NCBI RefSeq assembly: GCF_905220415.1
Contig: NC_059554.1
Coordinates: forward strand, 6,163,001 to 6,227,000
Direction: 5' to 3'
Source: Colias croceus
Taxonomy: Eukaryota; Arthropoda; Insecta; Lepidoptera; Pieridae
Length of the DNA stretch: 64,000 bases
A program made the position numbers and the translations under genes. Shown in pieces: positions 12,001-20,787 of this stretch (positions are counted from its first letter, which is position 1; the number at the start of each line of letters is the position of its first letter). The notes beneath the pieces were generated by a model. The model saw only the letters and a program-made list of their open reading frames with translations, made no database searches and was not told the DNA's origin.

Positions 12001-13705
12001 CCGACAGGTACATATTTTATGCTATTATAAAAAATCTATTCATAAATCGGCCTCTTTGTTCTTTCGTGAAATAATTTTAATAAAGATTTGGCACAAAGCT
12101 AACAATACCTCTGGATAAAATAGGCTTTCTTTGATTGCCAAAATACCCGTAAAAGCTAAATCGAAACTCGCTAGAAAAAGCCTAGCGAAGCACATGCATG
12201 ATAAACGAAAGACAAAAGCTGCGTATGGAAATCTAATAATGATAATAAAAATATACGACAAAAAAAAACGCATCAGTTCTTTTTTGTGTACAAACCTATT
12301 TTTTTAACTTCACCTGTTTGTATGTAAGTTACATAATGTAACTGACTTCTGTAGGTTGGATTGGGACCCATTTAAAATGCAGAAAGATTAACAGATTTAT
12401 TCGAAACTAGCTTTCCATCCGCAGTTTCGCCCGCGCAGTCAAAGAAAAACCCGCATAGTTCCCCTTCCCGTGGGATTTCCGGGATAAAACCTATCCTATT
12501 TCCCGGGGTAAAAAGTAGCCTATGTCCTTTCTCGGGTATAAAAATATCTCTATACCAAATTTCATACAAATTGGATCAGTAGTTACAGCGTGATTAACAG
12601 ACAGACAGAGTTACTTTCGCATTTATAATATTAGTATAGATTAAGTATATTAACTATTAAGTATATTAACTATTAAGTATATAATATTATTAAGTATGGA
12701 TTTTATACTTATCAAGGACGGGTAACAATAAAATAATTTTTTACTTTTCTTATTAACCAGGTGTACAAAATAAAGAATTGGCTCAAGAGCGTGAACGTGT
12801 CTGGCATAGAGGTGGGCACGGTGGAGTCGTTCCAGGGCAAGGAGAAGCGCGTGATACTCGTGTCGACGGTGCGCGCCAACTGCCGCCTGCTCGAGTACGA
12901 CGCGCGGTATGGACTCGGCTTCTTGGTGGACGATAGGGTACAGATAAAATATATTTTTGATTTTTTTCTGCGGCCAGTGTTATTTTTGTTTTTTTTTTCT
13001 GCTGTCAGTGTAATTTTTTTATTTGCGGCCAGTGTTTGATGTAGAATGGAAGTTTATAAAGGAATTAAAATTTTTTAATACGTTCCAAATATGAAGTGTG
13101 ACATGAAGTGTAGCGAACTAGCGAATGTGGTGAGCTTAGAAAGTTGGACTTATAATAATTAAAAAGGCACAATTCTTAGTAGTTACGTACTTACATAGTG
13201 AAAATCTTGTACAAAAAAATAGGTTTGCGTGTGAGTTGAGCGCACGTTTTATGCATGTGTGAGAGAGATAGTTTAGTTGGATATTATGAAAAAGACTAAC
13301 AAAGTATAAAATTTACTGGACCAGGAGGATAATAATTGCTTTGTACTATGAACTTAAAGAAATAAAATAATGCCAGAATATCTCGACTACGACTGCATTG
13401 CATTAACGATTCATCAGTACTGTTCCAAAATATTTTTGTTTCAAAATTATATAAATACCAATTCTTTTGTGTTATAGCGATACAATGTGACACTGACGCG
13501 GGCGAAAGCAAAATTGATAATAATCGGGAACCCGACGTGCCTCGTCAGGGATTTCAAATGGAGGAAATATATGGATTTCTGTAAGGAGAAGGAATGCTAC
13601 TTCGGCCATGAGACTGAACAGGTGGAGCGCACAAGCGCATTGCTTCTAGAAGTTGCTAGAACACGCTTCGATCGATGCCGCCTCACACAAGCGCTCAAAA
13701 ATTAA
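44..13705 (+). CDS. MOV10/Armitage-family SF1 RNA helicase, 5'-truncated by window
   Basis: Superfamily 1 (Upf1-like) RNA helicase of the MOV10/MOV10L1/Armitage group, which acts in RNA silencing and RNP remodelling. Exons by splice sites: 44-166, 1427-1535, 1870-2032, 2118-2245, 2597-2703, 2806-2940, 4247-4343, 4578-4674, 5744-5849, 6180-6350, 6949-7096, 7945-8093, 8654-8788, 9211-9404, 10625-10773, 10993-11111, 11896-12007, 12761-12937, 13478-13705. They join into one open frame of about 881 residues. The first exon carries a CxxC...H zinc-finger-like motif (HCRVCG). Helicase motifs follow in order: Walker A GPPGTGKT (about residue 445), DEAA box (about 572), GDPRQLGP motif III (about 605), GTVESFQG motif V (about 766) and TLTRAK motif VI (about 811). 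Family members are around 1000 aa, so roughly 100 N-terminal residues lie upstream. Exons 13, 14 and 18 are much richer in GC than the introns. I cannot separate MOV10 from Armitage/MOV10L1 by eye. Confidence 0.9.
331..540 (+). repeat. Dispersed repeat copy, 'CTAGC...CCCGC' family
   Basis: Begins with an ACTAGCT-like start, then a 'CCGCGGT..CACCCGC' stretch and the phrase TTGGTCTTAGCGTGAT, and closes with AACTCTTCA. The same order of phrases recurs at 5425-5622, 45693-45885 and 53945-54150. Non-coding interspersed repeat common in this window; class not determined (SINE or LINE 3' end). It lies in helicase intron 1. Confidence 0.6.
1427..1535 (+). CDS. Helicase exon between the zinc-finger exon and the exon at 1870
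   Basis: This exon is too short for a normal ORF scan. It was found because the exon ending at 166 leaves a two-base codon remainder that does not fit the exon at 1870: direct joining gives a stop. A CTTCAG acceptor precedes 1427 and a GTATGT donor follows 1535. The 109-nt exon supplies one base and then 36 codons (peptide contains NKHGVSIFGHAE), which restores the frame on both sides. Exact family homology of this stretch was not checked. Confidence 0.75.
3210..4063. mobile_element. Non-autonomous hAT-type element packed with TATCGATA palindromes
   Basis: 854 bp in helicase intron 6. The ends are inverted copies of TAGTGTTGCCG (3210-3220 and 4053-4063). The flanks are an exact 8-bp target duplication, GTTATAAG (3202-3209 and 4064-4071). 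An 8-bp duplication of the form nTnnnnAn and a 5' YARNG terminus are hAT signatures. Both arms (about 3221-3540 and 3720-4052) consist of about 27 copies of TATCGATA by hand count, with many near copies. They flank about 180 bp of non-repeat sequence. Two 52-bp direct repeats lie at about 3777-3880. There is no transposase frame. TATCGATA is the known DREF/DRE octamer and contains the CGATA core bound by BEAF-32 in Drosophila. Confidence 0.8.
4383..4545 (+). mobile_element. MITE family A copy
   Basis: Starts with GAAGTGAAACTTC and carries the inverse GAAGTTTCACTTC near the far end, followed by CTGACACGTGTGCTCGGC and a T-run. The core has GGCGCGTTGAGAG and an ATGGCAATACCGTCACGTCATGGAG phrase. 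Related copies are at 34668-34828 (-), 46582-46745, 50300-50450, with fragments at 8585-8630 and 26198-26258. Non-coding, in helicase intron 7. Confidence 0.65.
5425..5622 (+). repeat. Dispersed repeat copy, 'CTAGC...CCCGC' family
   Basis: Full-looking copy with GCTCCGCGG, TTGGTCTTAGCGTGATGA, CGATAAATGGGC, then CAAACAAACAAACTC and a terminal ATATTAGAATAGA. A fragment of the same tail lies at about 6110-6160, just before helicase exon 10. Non-coding. Confidence 0.6.
8900..9072 (+). repeat. Dispersed repeat family C, copy 1
   Basis: Starts GCTATTGCATAGCTTCTGCGGGCC, contains GTAACGAAAAAACCTCA and GGTGTGGCTTGAAGGCATGC, and ends GGCAGTCCCCGAGTGCCACACG. Copies in the other orientation lie at 31975-32147 and 48997-49185. 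AGCTATTGCAT-type motifs occur near both ends, so this may be a MITE. Non-coding, in helicase intron 13. Confidence 0.6.
9433..9641. mobile_element. Small MITE with 15-bp TIRs
   Basis: A 209-bp segment bounded by perfect inverted GTAAAAAGAACGCTG (9433-9447) and its reverse complement (9627-9641). No clear target duplication was seen. It lies just after the GC-rich DEAA-box exon of the helicase. Non-coding. Confidence 0.55.
9905..10130 (+). repeat. Degenerate GC-rich minisatellite in helicase intron 14
   Basis: Repeated variants of GCGTACTGCGTGCA and GGATGCGTGCA recur with a period near 30-35 bp. Local GC is far above the surrounding intron. Small frames here on either strand are by-products of the repeat and have no codon logic of their own. 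Confidence 0.55.
10342..10562 (+). repeat. Dispersed repeat, 'CTAGCTTTCCGCC' family
   Basis: Begins CTAGCTTTCCGCCGGCGG, has CATAGTTCCCGTTCCCGTGG-like and GGGATAAAACCTATCCTAT phrases, and ends TTTATAATATTAGTGTAGA. Copies at 12405-12645, 37607-37832 and 43240-43457, and shorter relatives at 30833-31005 and 39957-40118. Non-coding, probably a SINE or LINE tail; class not resolved. Confidence 0.65.
11385..11602 (+). mobile_element. MITE family B copy
   Basis: Shares the GAAGTGAAA..TTC terminal palindrome with family A, but the core is different (GTGGTAGGGATAAGAAAAAG, GGCGCGTAACGG, CACGCGTAACG). A second copy lies at 31226-31462 in inverse orientation. Non-coding, in helicase intron 16. Confidence 0.6.
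12405..12645 (+). repeat. Dispersed repeat, 'CTAGCTTTCC' family
   Basis: Copy with CTAGCTTTCCATCCGC, GTTTCGCCCGCGCAG, GGGATAAAACCTATCCTATTT and terminal TTTATAATATTAGTATAGAT. It is followed by short tandem TTAAGTATATTAACTA repeats up to about 12,690. Non-coding, in helicase intron 17. Confidence 0.6.
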
Positions 13706-14250
13706 TTTTTATATATATTTTTTTATAAAATCATATACATTTTCCTGTTGATTTATATATATATATTTGACAAGCTCTGAGCTAAAGTTCGACCATTTGT
13801 TGATACCCAAAGATTTTATTACCTGCTAAGTTTAAAATGATGTACCACTAAAATATATATTTTTGTTATATGTCTTTACTTACCATATTTACCCATTGAT
13901 CTATGATTTATTTTTTGAATGTGTATTTCCCTACTACTACTACTACTATGTAATCATCTTATAAATATATTTTCATATTATACTAATATTCTCTATACTA
14001 TACTTCTATTTTTGTATGTACTTACCTCGTTCTTTATTTCTTTGTTATAAATTTTATATTATGCATTAAAAATAAATCATAGTACAATGGTGATTCAATC
14101 GATTTTCTAGCATTTACTATTTTGTAATGAATTGAAAGGATCGTTTTAGCGAAGGTTAATAATTATGTTTTGCATATATTTGATTCCCTTTTTGGTATGT
14201 TATAGTACGAGATCCGAATTAAGATCGACCTTCACCCATCTGCCTTCATT
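13706..14250 (+). other. Helicase 3' UTR and flank
   Basis: AT-rich sequence after the helicase stop codon. A possible poly(A) signal AATAAA lies at 14071-14076. An (ACT)n microsatellite occurs at about 13,930-13,947. No gene seen. Confidence 0.5.
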
Positions 14251-14918
14251 ATATGCCTATGTTTACTTGCCTATCAAAAAGTGCTCATGGCTATTTTTTA
14301 TTTTATTTATGGATTTTCTTTTATCACTTTTTTCTTAACCAAATCAAAAATTAATTTCAGCTGATAGTTTTTTAACAAGGTAGACTTGCCTAGTCTTTTT
14401 TGTGTATGGTTATGAATACAGGTGTGAACAGGTAAATCAATATAGACTATATAGTGACTCCATCGATCTCCTAATTGAAATGGATACTAAAGTAAGTTGG
14501 GTAATTTTATTACAAAATCATCGTCATGCTTGCAATAAATCTTACTTAAGGGCGGCCGTACCGCGACCGCGGGGTGAACTATGCACATTCATTCACTCCG
14601 GTACACATGACTGCTCGAGCAGTCGCGACCGCTTCAAGCCGTCAACTGCATGACAAAATTCTACCGTGCCGTGAGGCAACACCGACTGCTGGAGCCGTTG
14701 ACTGCGCTAGAGCCCTCGACAGCTCTCTCCCCCTTGAAAATCAACTCGCCAGATAATCAACTTCTCGAGCGGTTAGTAGCGACGGCTCGAGCAGTCAATA
14801 ACCGACTGCTCGAGCTGTTAACGCCAACCGCTCGAGCAGTTGACCCCAATCGCCCGAGCGGTCCATCCAAAAAAAAATGCCATAAGCACTTCACTTTTTG
14901 ATAGGCAAGATAGGCATA
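14251..14918. mobile_element. TIR element with GC-rich CTCGAGC-repeat core
   Basis: Ends at 14251-14292 and 14880-14918 are imperfect inverted repeats containing TTGCCTATCAAAAAGTG. The inner 300 bp (about 14560-14865) are GC-rich and hold five near-copies of the palindromic phrase GCTCGAGC[A/G]GT (about 14611, 14765, 14783, 14806 and 14829). Short frames in the core run on both strands without family resemblance. The outer flanks carry a weaker inverted similarity (ACCTTCACC..ATCTG at about 14227 against 14960-14980), so the true ends may lie further out. Element class unknown. Confidence 0.5.
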
Positions 14919-15139
14919 TTTTGTTCATAAATTATATTTGATAAAAACCTCATCTGGGTGTCAGATCGGTGAAGGACGTTCCCTCATTGTCTCTTAGACG
15001 ACTTAGACCATTAAGCATTGAATATTTTTAATAGAACTTTTACATCAATATTTTTTTATTTAAACGATTTCGAGGTGATATTTTTACATTATATAAATGA
15101 TAATTCCATCTTTTGATGATAGGTACTATTCTACTACCT

Positions 15140-15424
15140 AGTTAAACTTTGCGGGAGCGATTTGACTTTTTTAAAAAAGAAATAAAATAAAATTAAACTT
15201 AAACTTATTTAATTACTTAACTATAACAAGTGGACGATTTGGAGTCACAAATGTTAATGATCAGAATTACATACATGGTACCATCGATACATTATTGCGA
15301 AACAAATGTTTTCCATTATGTGGAATGCTTATGTTAAATTGCAAGAACTCTCCGGTGGTCTTGCTGAGGCCAGCGGAAGGCTATTGCTCAACCTAACACA
15401 GAGGGTTGGGGTGGATGCGTAACT
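15140..15424 (-). repeat. 3' LTR of the errantivirus-like element
   Basis: 285 bp, matching 20787-21071 base for base as read by eye. Window-strand ends are AGTTAAACTTTG and GGATGCGTAACT. The env frame ends inside it (stop at 15388-15390). Confidence 0.92.
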
Positions 15425-17118
15425 CCTCCCTCCTTAAGTGCGAAATTATCGGTTTGTTCATTTTTAATAACTATCCGATGATTTCGCAGACACGTTACAT
15501 TTAATATCTTATAACGAAGTAAGTAAAGTAAAAATAGAATTACAAGTACAAATATTAAAAATAGAGACGTATAGCCTAAAGTAGCACTGAATCTAAAATT
15601 TCTTTCACTGTTAACCATTTCACTATCACTGAACACTGATTGCTTTAATATCGTTGACATATATTTAACTTCGTCCAAGTTGATTCCTCGCATATTGAGT
15701 GCACGTGTACTGGATAATATTGGAGTTCTATTCGCAGGTAATTGCGGCAAAACTATAATTTTTGTTGGTTCTACAGGATCATTCTCAGTGATTACTTGGT
15801 GAGGGCGAATCGTTATATTCTGGATCTCGATGCTACATGGTTCGTCGATGGTCATTATGTATGTGCCCACGACAGGATATTTGCTGACATCACCATTGCA
15901 AATTTGAGTCAGAGTATTTCTGTATTTTGAGAAAAGTATCCAACTTATAGATGTGATTCTTTGAATTCTCACATTCTCTATATTGATTAGCTGTTGTTCG
16001 CAGTGCATTGGGTTTCCTTCAAATTTAAGCAGTTGTTCTATGCAAGTAGTTTCAGGATAAGGCGTTTGATTTTGTTCATCGCATAGAAATTGTTCTCCAG
16101 CAGCGAGCGATCGGCACGGTTTTACGATCGGTAAGTATTTCATCCCCTTTGCCAACAGGTAAGGATATTTAGGGAAAATGGAAAGGGTTTTACTATCGGA
16201 TGCACGGTACATAGGTATAGAGTATAATTTGTAATAGTTATAAGTATAATTATCTGTAATTGGAACCTCCATTATGAACGTAATCTGGTTTTGTTTAATA
16301 TACGATTTAACATTAATAGTTTCTTCTAGTTTTACTAAATTTGCCTCACTCGCTTTAAACACTAAATTTTCAGTTTGAGATATAAGAATTAAATGTTGCA
16401 ACAACTCAGTAGAATTAATAATACTTTGATGTAGTATGGATACTTTACTAAATGCTAGAGCAGTCTCTATTTCTCCTAATTTAATAAAAATAGTACGAAA
16501 ATTACTAACAAATAAATTTAAAAGGCTTACAACATAAGTAGTATAAACCCAATGATTATCCTTAGATGCTAATTCCTTAATCATAGATTCTACAATTTTT
16601 AAACGCTTATCTAATATATTAGAATTTTGATTTAAGACTTCAGTAGTATTGATAAAACTATCGAGCATTTTGGATATTAAAGTAATTTTATTTCTAACGA
16701 TAGTTTGATCGTTTTCAAGTTTAGCTGTAAGTTTATCGTATCTCATTGCGTCACTATAGTCTAAATTTCCGGTTATAATTTTAATTAAGGAACCTAGAGG
16801 ATTGAGGATTCCTCTCTTGACACGTTTCTGTGGGACTAACTGTTCGTATTTCTGAATCGTTATATCACGAATATATTCAGCGTGATATTTTGCCACTTGA
16901 AAATCGTGTAAGTATGAAATATTCTTATTAATTAAACTATCGAATTCACTGTATTTGCTAATAATAAAATTTAAGTCATCATTAATCTTATCTAAATTTA
17001 AAACCTTAATTATAGTCCAATAGTCTGTTTGAAGATATGCTTGCCCTTCTTTCACAGGATAAATTCCCGGGTTATGTTGAAGAGGTTGTAGTTGAAGGGC
17101 CAGCGCGGACCTCATCAC
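15388..17118 (-). CDS. env: Errantivirus Env, baculovirus F-like glycoprotein
   Basis: Open frame of 576 aa, related to the errantivirus/baculovirus F-type fusion glycoprotein family. A furin-type RVKR site at residues 99-102 is followed by a hydrophobic GILNPLGSLI stretch, the expected place for a fusion peptide. A single strong transmembrane segment lies at about 515-537, with a short cytoplasmic tail, and there are several NxT/S sites. No signal peptide is evident at the shown Met; in errantiviruses env is made from a spliced RNA and the first residues may come from upstream. The frame starts inside pol, and its last codons and stop lie in the 3' LTR. No break is seen. Confidence 0.85.
   Translation of the reverse strand: MMRSALALQLQPLQHNPGIYPVKEGQAYLQTDYWTIIKVLNLDKINDDLNFIISKYSEFDSLINKNISYLHDFQVAKYHAEYIRDITIQKYEQLVPQKRVKRGILNPLGSLIKIITGNLDYSDAMRYDKLTAKLENDQTIVRNKITLISKMLDSFINTTEVLNQNSNILDKRLKIVESMIKELASKDNHWVYTTYVVSLLNLFVSNFRTIFIKLGEIETALAFSKVSILHQSIINSTELLQHLILISQTENLVFKASEANLVKLEETINVKSYIKQNQITFIMEVPITDNYTYNYYKLYSIPMYRASDSKTLSIFPKYPYLLAKGMKYLPIVKPCRSLAAGEQFLCDEQNQTPYPETTCIEQLLKFEGNPMHCEQQLINIENVRIQRITSISWILFSKYRNTLTQICNGDVSKYPVVGTYIMTIDEPCSIEIQNITIRPHQVITENDPVEPTKIIVLPQLPANRTPILSSTRALNMRGINLDEVKYMSTILKQSVFSDSEMVNSERNFRFSATLGYTSLFLIFVLVILFLLYLLRYKILNVTCLRNHRIVIKNEQTDNFALKEGGVTHPPQPSVLG
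15425..15434 (-). other. Polypurine tract
   Basis: Element-strand AGGAGGGAGG lies directly against the 3' LTR, where plus-strand priming occurs. It also encodes residues near the env C-terminus. Confidence 0.75.
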
Positions 17119-18841
17119 TATCAGCCAACACCACCTGCGGAGGGCGTTTTACATTTATAATAGGGACCTTAGTCTTCCTTTTACCAATCTCTATCGGTAC
17201 AACGTTCCTTGAACCTTGTCCTATAACCTTAGCTTTATGGAATCGCGGCTTATCCTTGCTTTTTCGCTTATTAACGTCTTTTGCAAATATAATTTTTCCT
17301 GATGGGAGACTGATTGGATCTTCACCACCTCTCCTATCCTTTACCTTTTGCTTAGTTTCGATCATTTTCTCTGCTAAATGTTTATATAGAACCTTTAAAC
17401 GTTTTGCATGGTCCTTAACCAATTGCTGTATATAATGCTGCTCGAAATCAGCGTTAAATAAGCTACCTGAATCCGTGTGACCAAATACGACTTCAAAAGG
17501 GGTTAAGCCCGTAACTGAATGAATTGAACTATTATAGGCAATAATTGAATACATCATTACTGATGCTGCATCCGTGCATTTCTCTTCGTATTTCGCACAT
17601 CTATAAATTTCACTAATGGTCGAATGTAAACGCTCAATTAATCCCATTGAATTAGGATTATTAGGTGAGCCGATATGAAGCTCAATTTTATGTAAATTCA
17701 AAAATTCTTTCATTAGCTCATTATTAAATTCACTACCGGGATCTGAACTAATCTTTCTAGGAGTGCCGTAAAACGAAAAATACTTCATGAGTGCACGCAC
17801 TACTTCTGCCGTTGATCTATTGTCTATTGGAATGGCTTGACCTAACTTACTAAATGCGTCGATAATAGTTAAGTAATAATTTCCTTCTATCTGAAAAATA
17901 TCAATAAATATTTCTTGGAACGGCGCGTCTTGTGTTTGAGTTAATTGTAAAATAGGTTTAAATGGATTACGATCATACTTCATTTTAGAACACGTTTCAC
18001 AAGCATTAATAAGGGCTGAAATAGTTTCCTGCATATTGTGCCAAAAATAATTTCTACGTATACTTGCTAGAGTCTCTTTAATACCGCGGTGACACGTATT
18101 GCCTTGATGGTGTTTTATTATAATAGCCTTTTGTTCCTTCTCATCTTCTATAAAAACTACACGCTCCGTACATTCAAATAACAATACTGTATCCTTTCTA
18201 AATAATTCTATGACAATGCTAGTGAACTGTTTGCGATGTTCATCATCTTCGAAATAAATGAAATACTTAACTTTTGGTTTAATATACTCTTTTAAAAATT
18301 GTTTTACTAGATCTGGGTTATTAGTAGGCAAGAAAACTTCTAAAACCTTTTGCTTTTCACGTGAAAGGTCGTGAACTTGCATTTCGTTCTTAAACCACGT
18401 ATATACTAAAATTTGATTTGGTTTTGTGTCTATTGCTTCATGTAATATAGGTATACCGGACGATTCTACTATATTAGCTGAATGAACTGTATCAGATTTC
18501 GACGTTATAGATGGTGACCTGACTGGGTAGTCACATGTTCTAGGAGAACTCAGCGCCGATAGAGTTTCAGAGTCGGGAATAGATATCGTTTCACTAGAAT
18601 CGCGTTCTGATATAGTAATTGTACTAGAGTCGTTACACGTTCTTGTCCTATTGTCTCTATCACCTATATTAACAACCATAGATTCGTTTTCGTTATCGGA
18701 ATGCGTAGCGTTAACCCTAATTTTAGATAAAGCGTCCGCGTTTAAATTTTGTTTCCCAGTATCAATCATAAATTTGGAATTACTTTCAGGAATATAAATT
18801 TGTGGCAATTTCAGGCTTGGATTGCAATTTAACTCTATGAT
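17072..18841 (-). CDS. pol: Pol remnant: protease start fused to RNase H end, then integrase
   Basis: Frame is -1 relative to gag and open through the gag stop, so expression would be by -1 frameshifting. It opens with a retroviral-protease-like stretch ending in the catalytic DTG (18763-18755), then runs straight into KQNLNADALSKI, the conserved end of gypsy-class RNase H. The rest of protease, all of RT and almost all of RNase H are missing, in frame. Integrase looks whole: an HHCC zinc module (HHQGNTCH ... CETCSK), then the catalytic triad as D in IFIDIF, D in SSDPGSEF and E in LIERLH, with 35 residues between the last two (D,D35E). A basic C-terminal part follows. The last 47 nt overlap env. 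The start shown is the slip site, not a Met. Confidence 0.88.
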   Translation of the reverse strand: MIELNCNPSLKLPQIYIPESNSKFMIDTGKQNLNADALSKIRVNATHSDNENESMVVNIGDRDNRTRTCNDSSTITISERDSSETISIPDSETLSALSSPRTCDYPVRSPSITSKSDTVHSANIVESSGIPILHEAIDTKPNQILVYTWFKNEMQVHDLSREKQKVLEVFLPTNNPDLVKQFLKEYIKPKVKYFIYFEDDEHRKQFTSIVIELFRKDTVLLFECTERVVFIEDEKEQKAIIIKHHQGNTCHRGIKETLASIRRNYFWHNMQETISALINACETCSKMKYDRNPFKPILQLTQTQDAPFQEIFIDIFQIEGNYYLTIIDAFSKLGQAIPIDNRSTAEVVRALMKYFSFYGTPRKISSDPGSEFNNELMKEFLNLHKIELHIGSPNNPNSMGLIERLHSTISEIYRCAKYEEKCTDAASVMMYSIIAYNSSIHSVTGLTPFEVVFGHTDSGSLFNADFEQHYIQQLVKDHAKRLKVLYKHLAEKMIETKQKVKDRRGGEDPISLPSGKIIFAKDVNKRKSKDKPRFHKAKVIGQGSRNVVPIEIGKRKTKVPIINVKRPPQVVLADSDEVRAGPSTTTSST

Positions 18842-20061
18842 TTTTTCTTTGTAGAGGCTTTCGTTCGAAAATTTTCTTCATCAGACGGATGCACATTAAT
18901 GTCTTGGGTATCGTCAGTGGGTGTATAAATCTCATTCTCATCGTATTCGTAATTCGTATCGTAAGGATTACATCCATAGTAATTCGTATAGTCGTAAGGA
19001 TTATAGCTATAGTAATTCGTATAGTCGTAAGGATTGTAGTCATAGTAATAATTATTGTCATTATGTAAGTCGGTTTCGTTCACTCTAAAACCTGGCTGAG
19101 TTATATTTTGTGGTCGAGGGGGTGCCGTCCTCATGGAAACGTCAGTAGACTCAAAGCGGTTATTTTGAGGAGGTCTTTGACCGAAATGCTGTGGCGTCAT
19201 ACCAAAAGTTTGAGGAGGCCTATAACCAAATTGTGGATTTTGATTAAATGTTGGTCTATAACCAAATTGTGGATTTTGATTGAATGAAGGCCTATACCCG
19301 AACTGTGGGTTTTTATTAAACGGTTGTTGAGGTGTAAATTTAAAACCAAATTTTGCCTGCTGTGCATTTTGAGGTACATTTGGTATCCCAAAATTAAATC
19401 TTTGTTGAGGATTATTTTGTAAAAATTGGGGCACCGTAACGTTAGGCGTTTGCTTCGGCAGCGTTGTATTGTGGATACGATTGCGCGATTGGTATTGCTC
19501 GTGAAAATTAACTTCTTCTAAAACGATTTCTAAAGCCTGTTCTAATGTACTAGGTGATTTCAGTCTTACAATACGCACCATGCTTTCGGGCAAATTATAT
19601 AAGAAAACGTTCAGGGCTGTATGATTATAAATCGCAATTTTCGCGCGTTTAATTTCCATATCTACCGATAAATTTACCTTCGATATTAATAATGATCGAA
19701 TATTCTGTATCCTATTACAAAATTCAAGGTAACTTTCGCCGGATTTAATTTTACAGGACTCGAGAGAGATTTTTATGCAATCCTCACTACGCGGATCACC
19801 AAAATGCTGTTCTAGTAATTCCTTTAAAGCGGGCCAAGTATTAATGTCTTCGCGCTCCGATAATAACGCGGCGGCATCGCCTATTAATCTACTAGTTATG
19901 GCATGTAAAACGTAAATATTCTGTTCTTCATGCCCTCTAAATTTATTAATTATATATTCACATTTTCGAAAGAATAAATTCAAAATTCTTTTGTCTCCAC
20001 CAAAAAGAGGAATAAGCTTTAACATATCACTCGGAATTGTTATTACGTTTACGCTTTCCAT
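18835..20061 (-). CDS. gag: Errantivirus-like Gag
   Basis: Structural protein of the element, about 408 aa from the Met at 20061 (MESVNVITIP). The frame is open 15 codons further up to 20106, but that extension looks untranslated. The first 200 residues are a capsid-type helical region (FFRKCEYIINKF; LEFCNRIQNIRSLL), as in gypsy-class Gag. After about residue 230 the protein turns low-complexity: three tandem 12-residue units of the form FNQNPQFGYRPx, then tyrosine-rich 11-residue units (NPYDYTNYY). There is no CCHC zinc knuckle, which is usual for errantiviruses. It ends in AAG AAA AAA TCA TAG; the A-run next to the stop is a plausible -1 slip site into pol. Confidence 0.88.
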   Translation of the reverse strand: MESVNVITIPSDMLKLIPLFGGDKRILNLFFRKCEYIINKFRGHEEQNIYVLHAITSRLIGDAAALLSEREDINTWPALKELLEQHFGDPRSEDCIKISLESCKIKSGESYLEFCNRIQNIRSLLISKVNLSVDMEIKRAKIAIYNHTALNVFLYNLPESMVRIVRLKSPSTLEQALEIVLEEVNFHEQYQSRNRIHNTTLPKQTPNVTVPQFLQNNPQQRFNFGIPNVPQNAQQAKFGFKFTPQQPFNKNPQFGYRPSFNQNPQFGYRPTFNQNPQFGYRPPQTFGMTPQHFGQRPPQNNRFESTDVSMRTAPPRPQNITQPGFRVNETDLHNDNNYYYDYNPYDYTNYYSYNPYDYTNYYGCNPYDTNYEYDENEIYTPTDDTQDINVHPSDEENFRTKASTKKKS

Positions 20062-20106
20062 GTTAAATAAGTACAGAGTAATTAAAGTTCTGAAGTCTTT
20101 AACCAA

Positions 20107-20768
20107 TTACAATAATTTCGAATTATAAAAATCACACACACACAGAAATCAATTAAAACACAATATAATAAAAATTTAAATATAGCACAATAAAAAAAAT
20201 TATATGTTACCAATTACTATAAAAATTAAAACTTGAAGTAGTATAAAATCACATGTAAAATATAAAAATTATTAATTGAACTACGATCAATTTTGAGATC
20301 ATTTAAATCAATTAATATTAATATTTCTTTATGCAAAAATTCATTTACTTTTCTTATGTAAAACTTTTATTTAAGTTACACTCTATAGCTAATTAGTCTG
20401 TGCAGAGTTTTATGCAAGACAATTCTTAGAATTAAATACGATATTCCTTATTGTATAAGTTATAACTAATTTACTGATTTAATAGAATTTCATATTAAAA
20501 CCAGATCCGTTATAATGAGAGACGTTCAATCCCAAAATAACAGTTAAAAAAAAATAATTAAAAATCAAAATTACACTCTCGTAAAAAGGATATAGGAATA
20601 TAAGAAAGGATGGCAAAAAGTTTTACTCACCAACCGATCGTCGATCCCATGTCCTTGTCGTGGTCGTTTAACAAATTTATATTTCGGTTCTTTTAGGATA
20701 GCACGGCCTTTATAGCAATGTTCTAGGGCTAATTTTGAAGACCTCTAGACATGCAGACCTTATGTGGC
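20107..20768 (-). other. Retrotransposon leader
   Basis: About 660 bp of AT-rich sequence between the PBS and gag, without a frame of note. It probably holds the packaging signal and the env splice donor; neither could be pinned down by eye. Confidence 0.5.
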
Positions 20769-20787
20769 TATCCTACCGGCTGCGCCA
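20769..20787 (-). other. Primer binding site, tRNA-Ser type
   Basis: On the element strand the LTR's last T is followed by GGCGCAGCCGGTAGGATA. This matches the TGGCGCAG(T)CGGTAGGAT primer site used by 17.6/297/TED-type errantiviruses, which pairs with the 3' end of tRNA-Ser. One base differs (C for T). Confidence 0.8.

Noticed and set aside
14402..14901. Three overlapping frames of 60-83 codons
   Set aside because: They follow the GC-rich palindrome repeats of a TIR element and show no protein motif.
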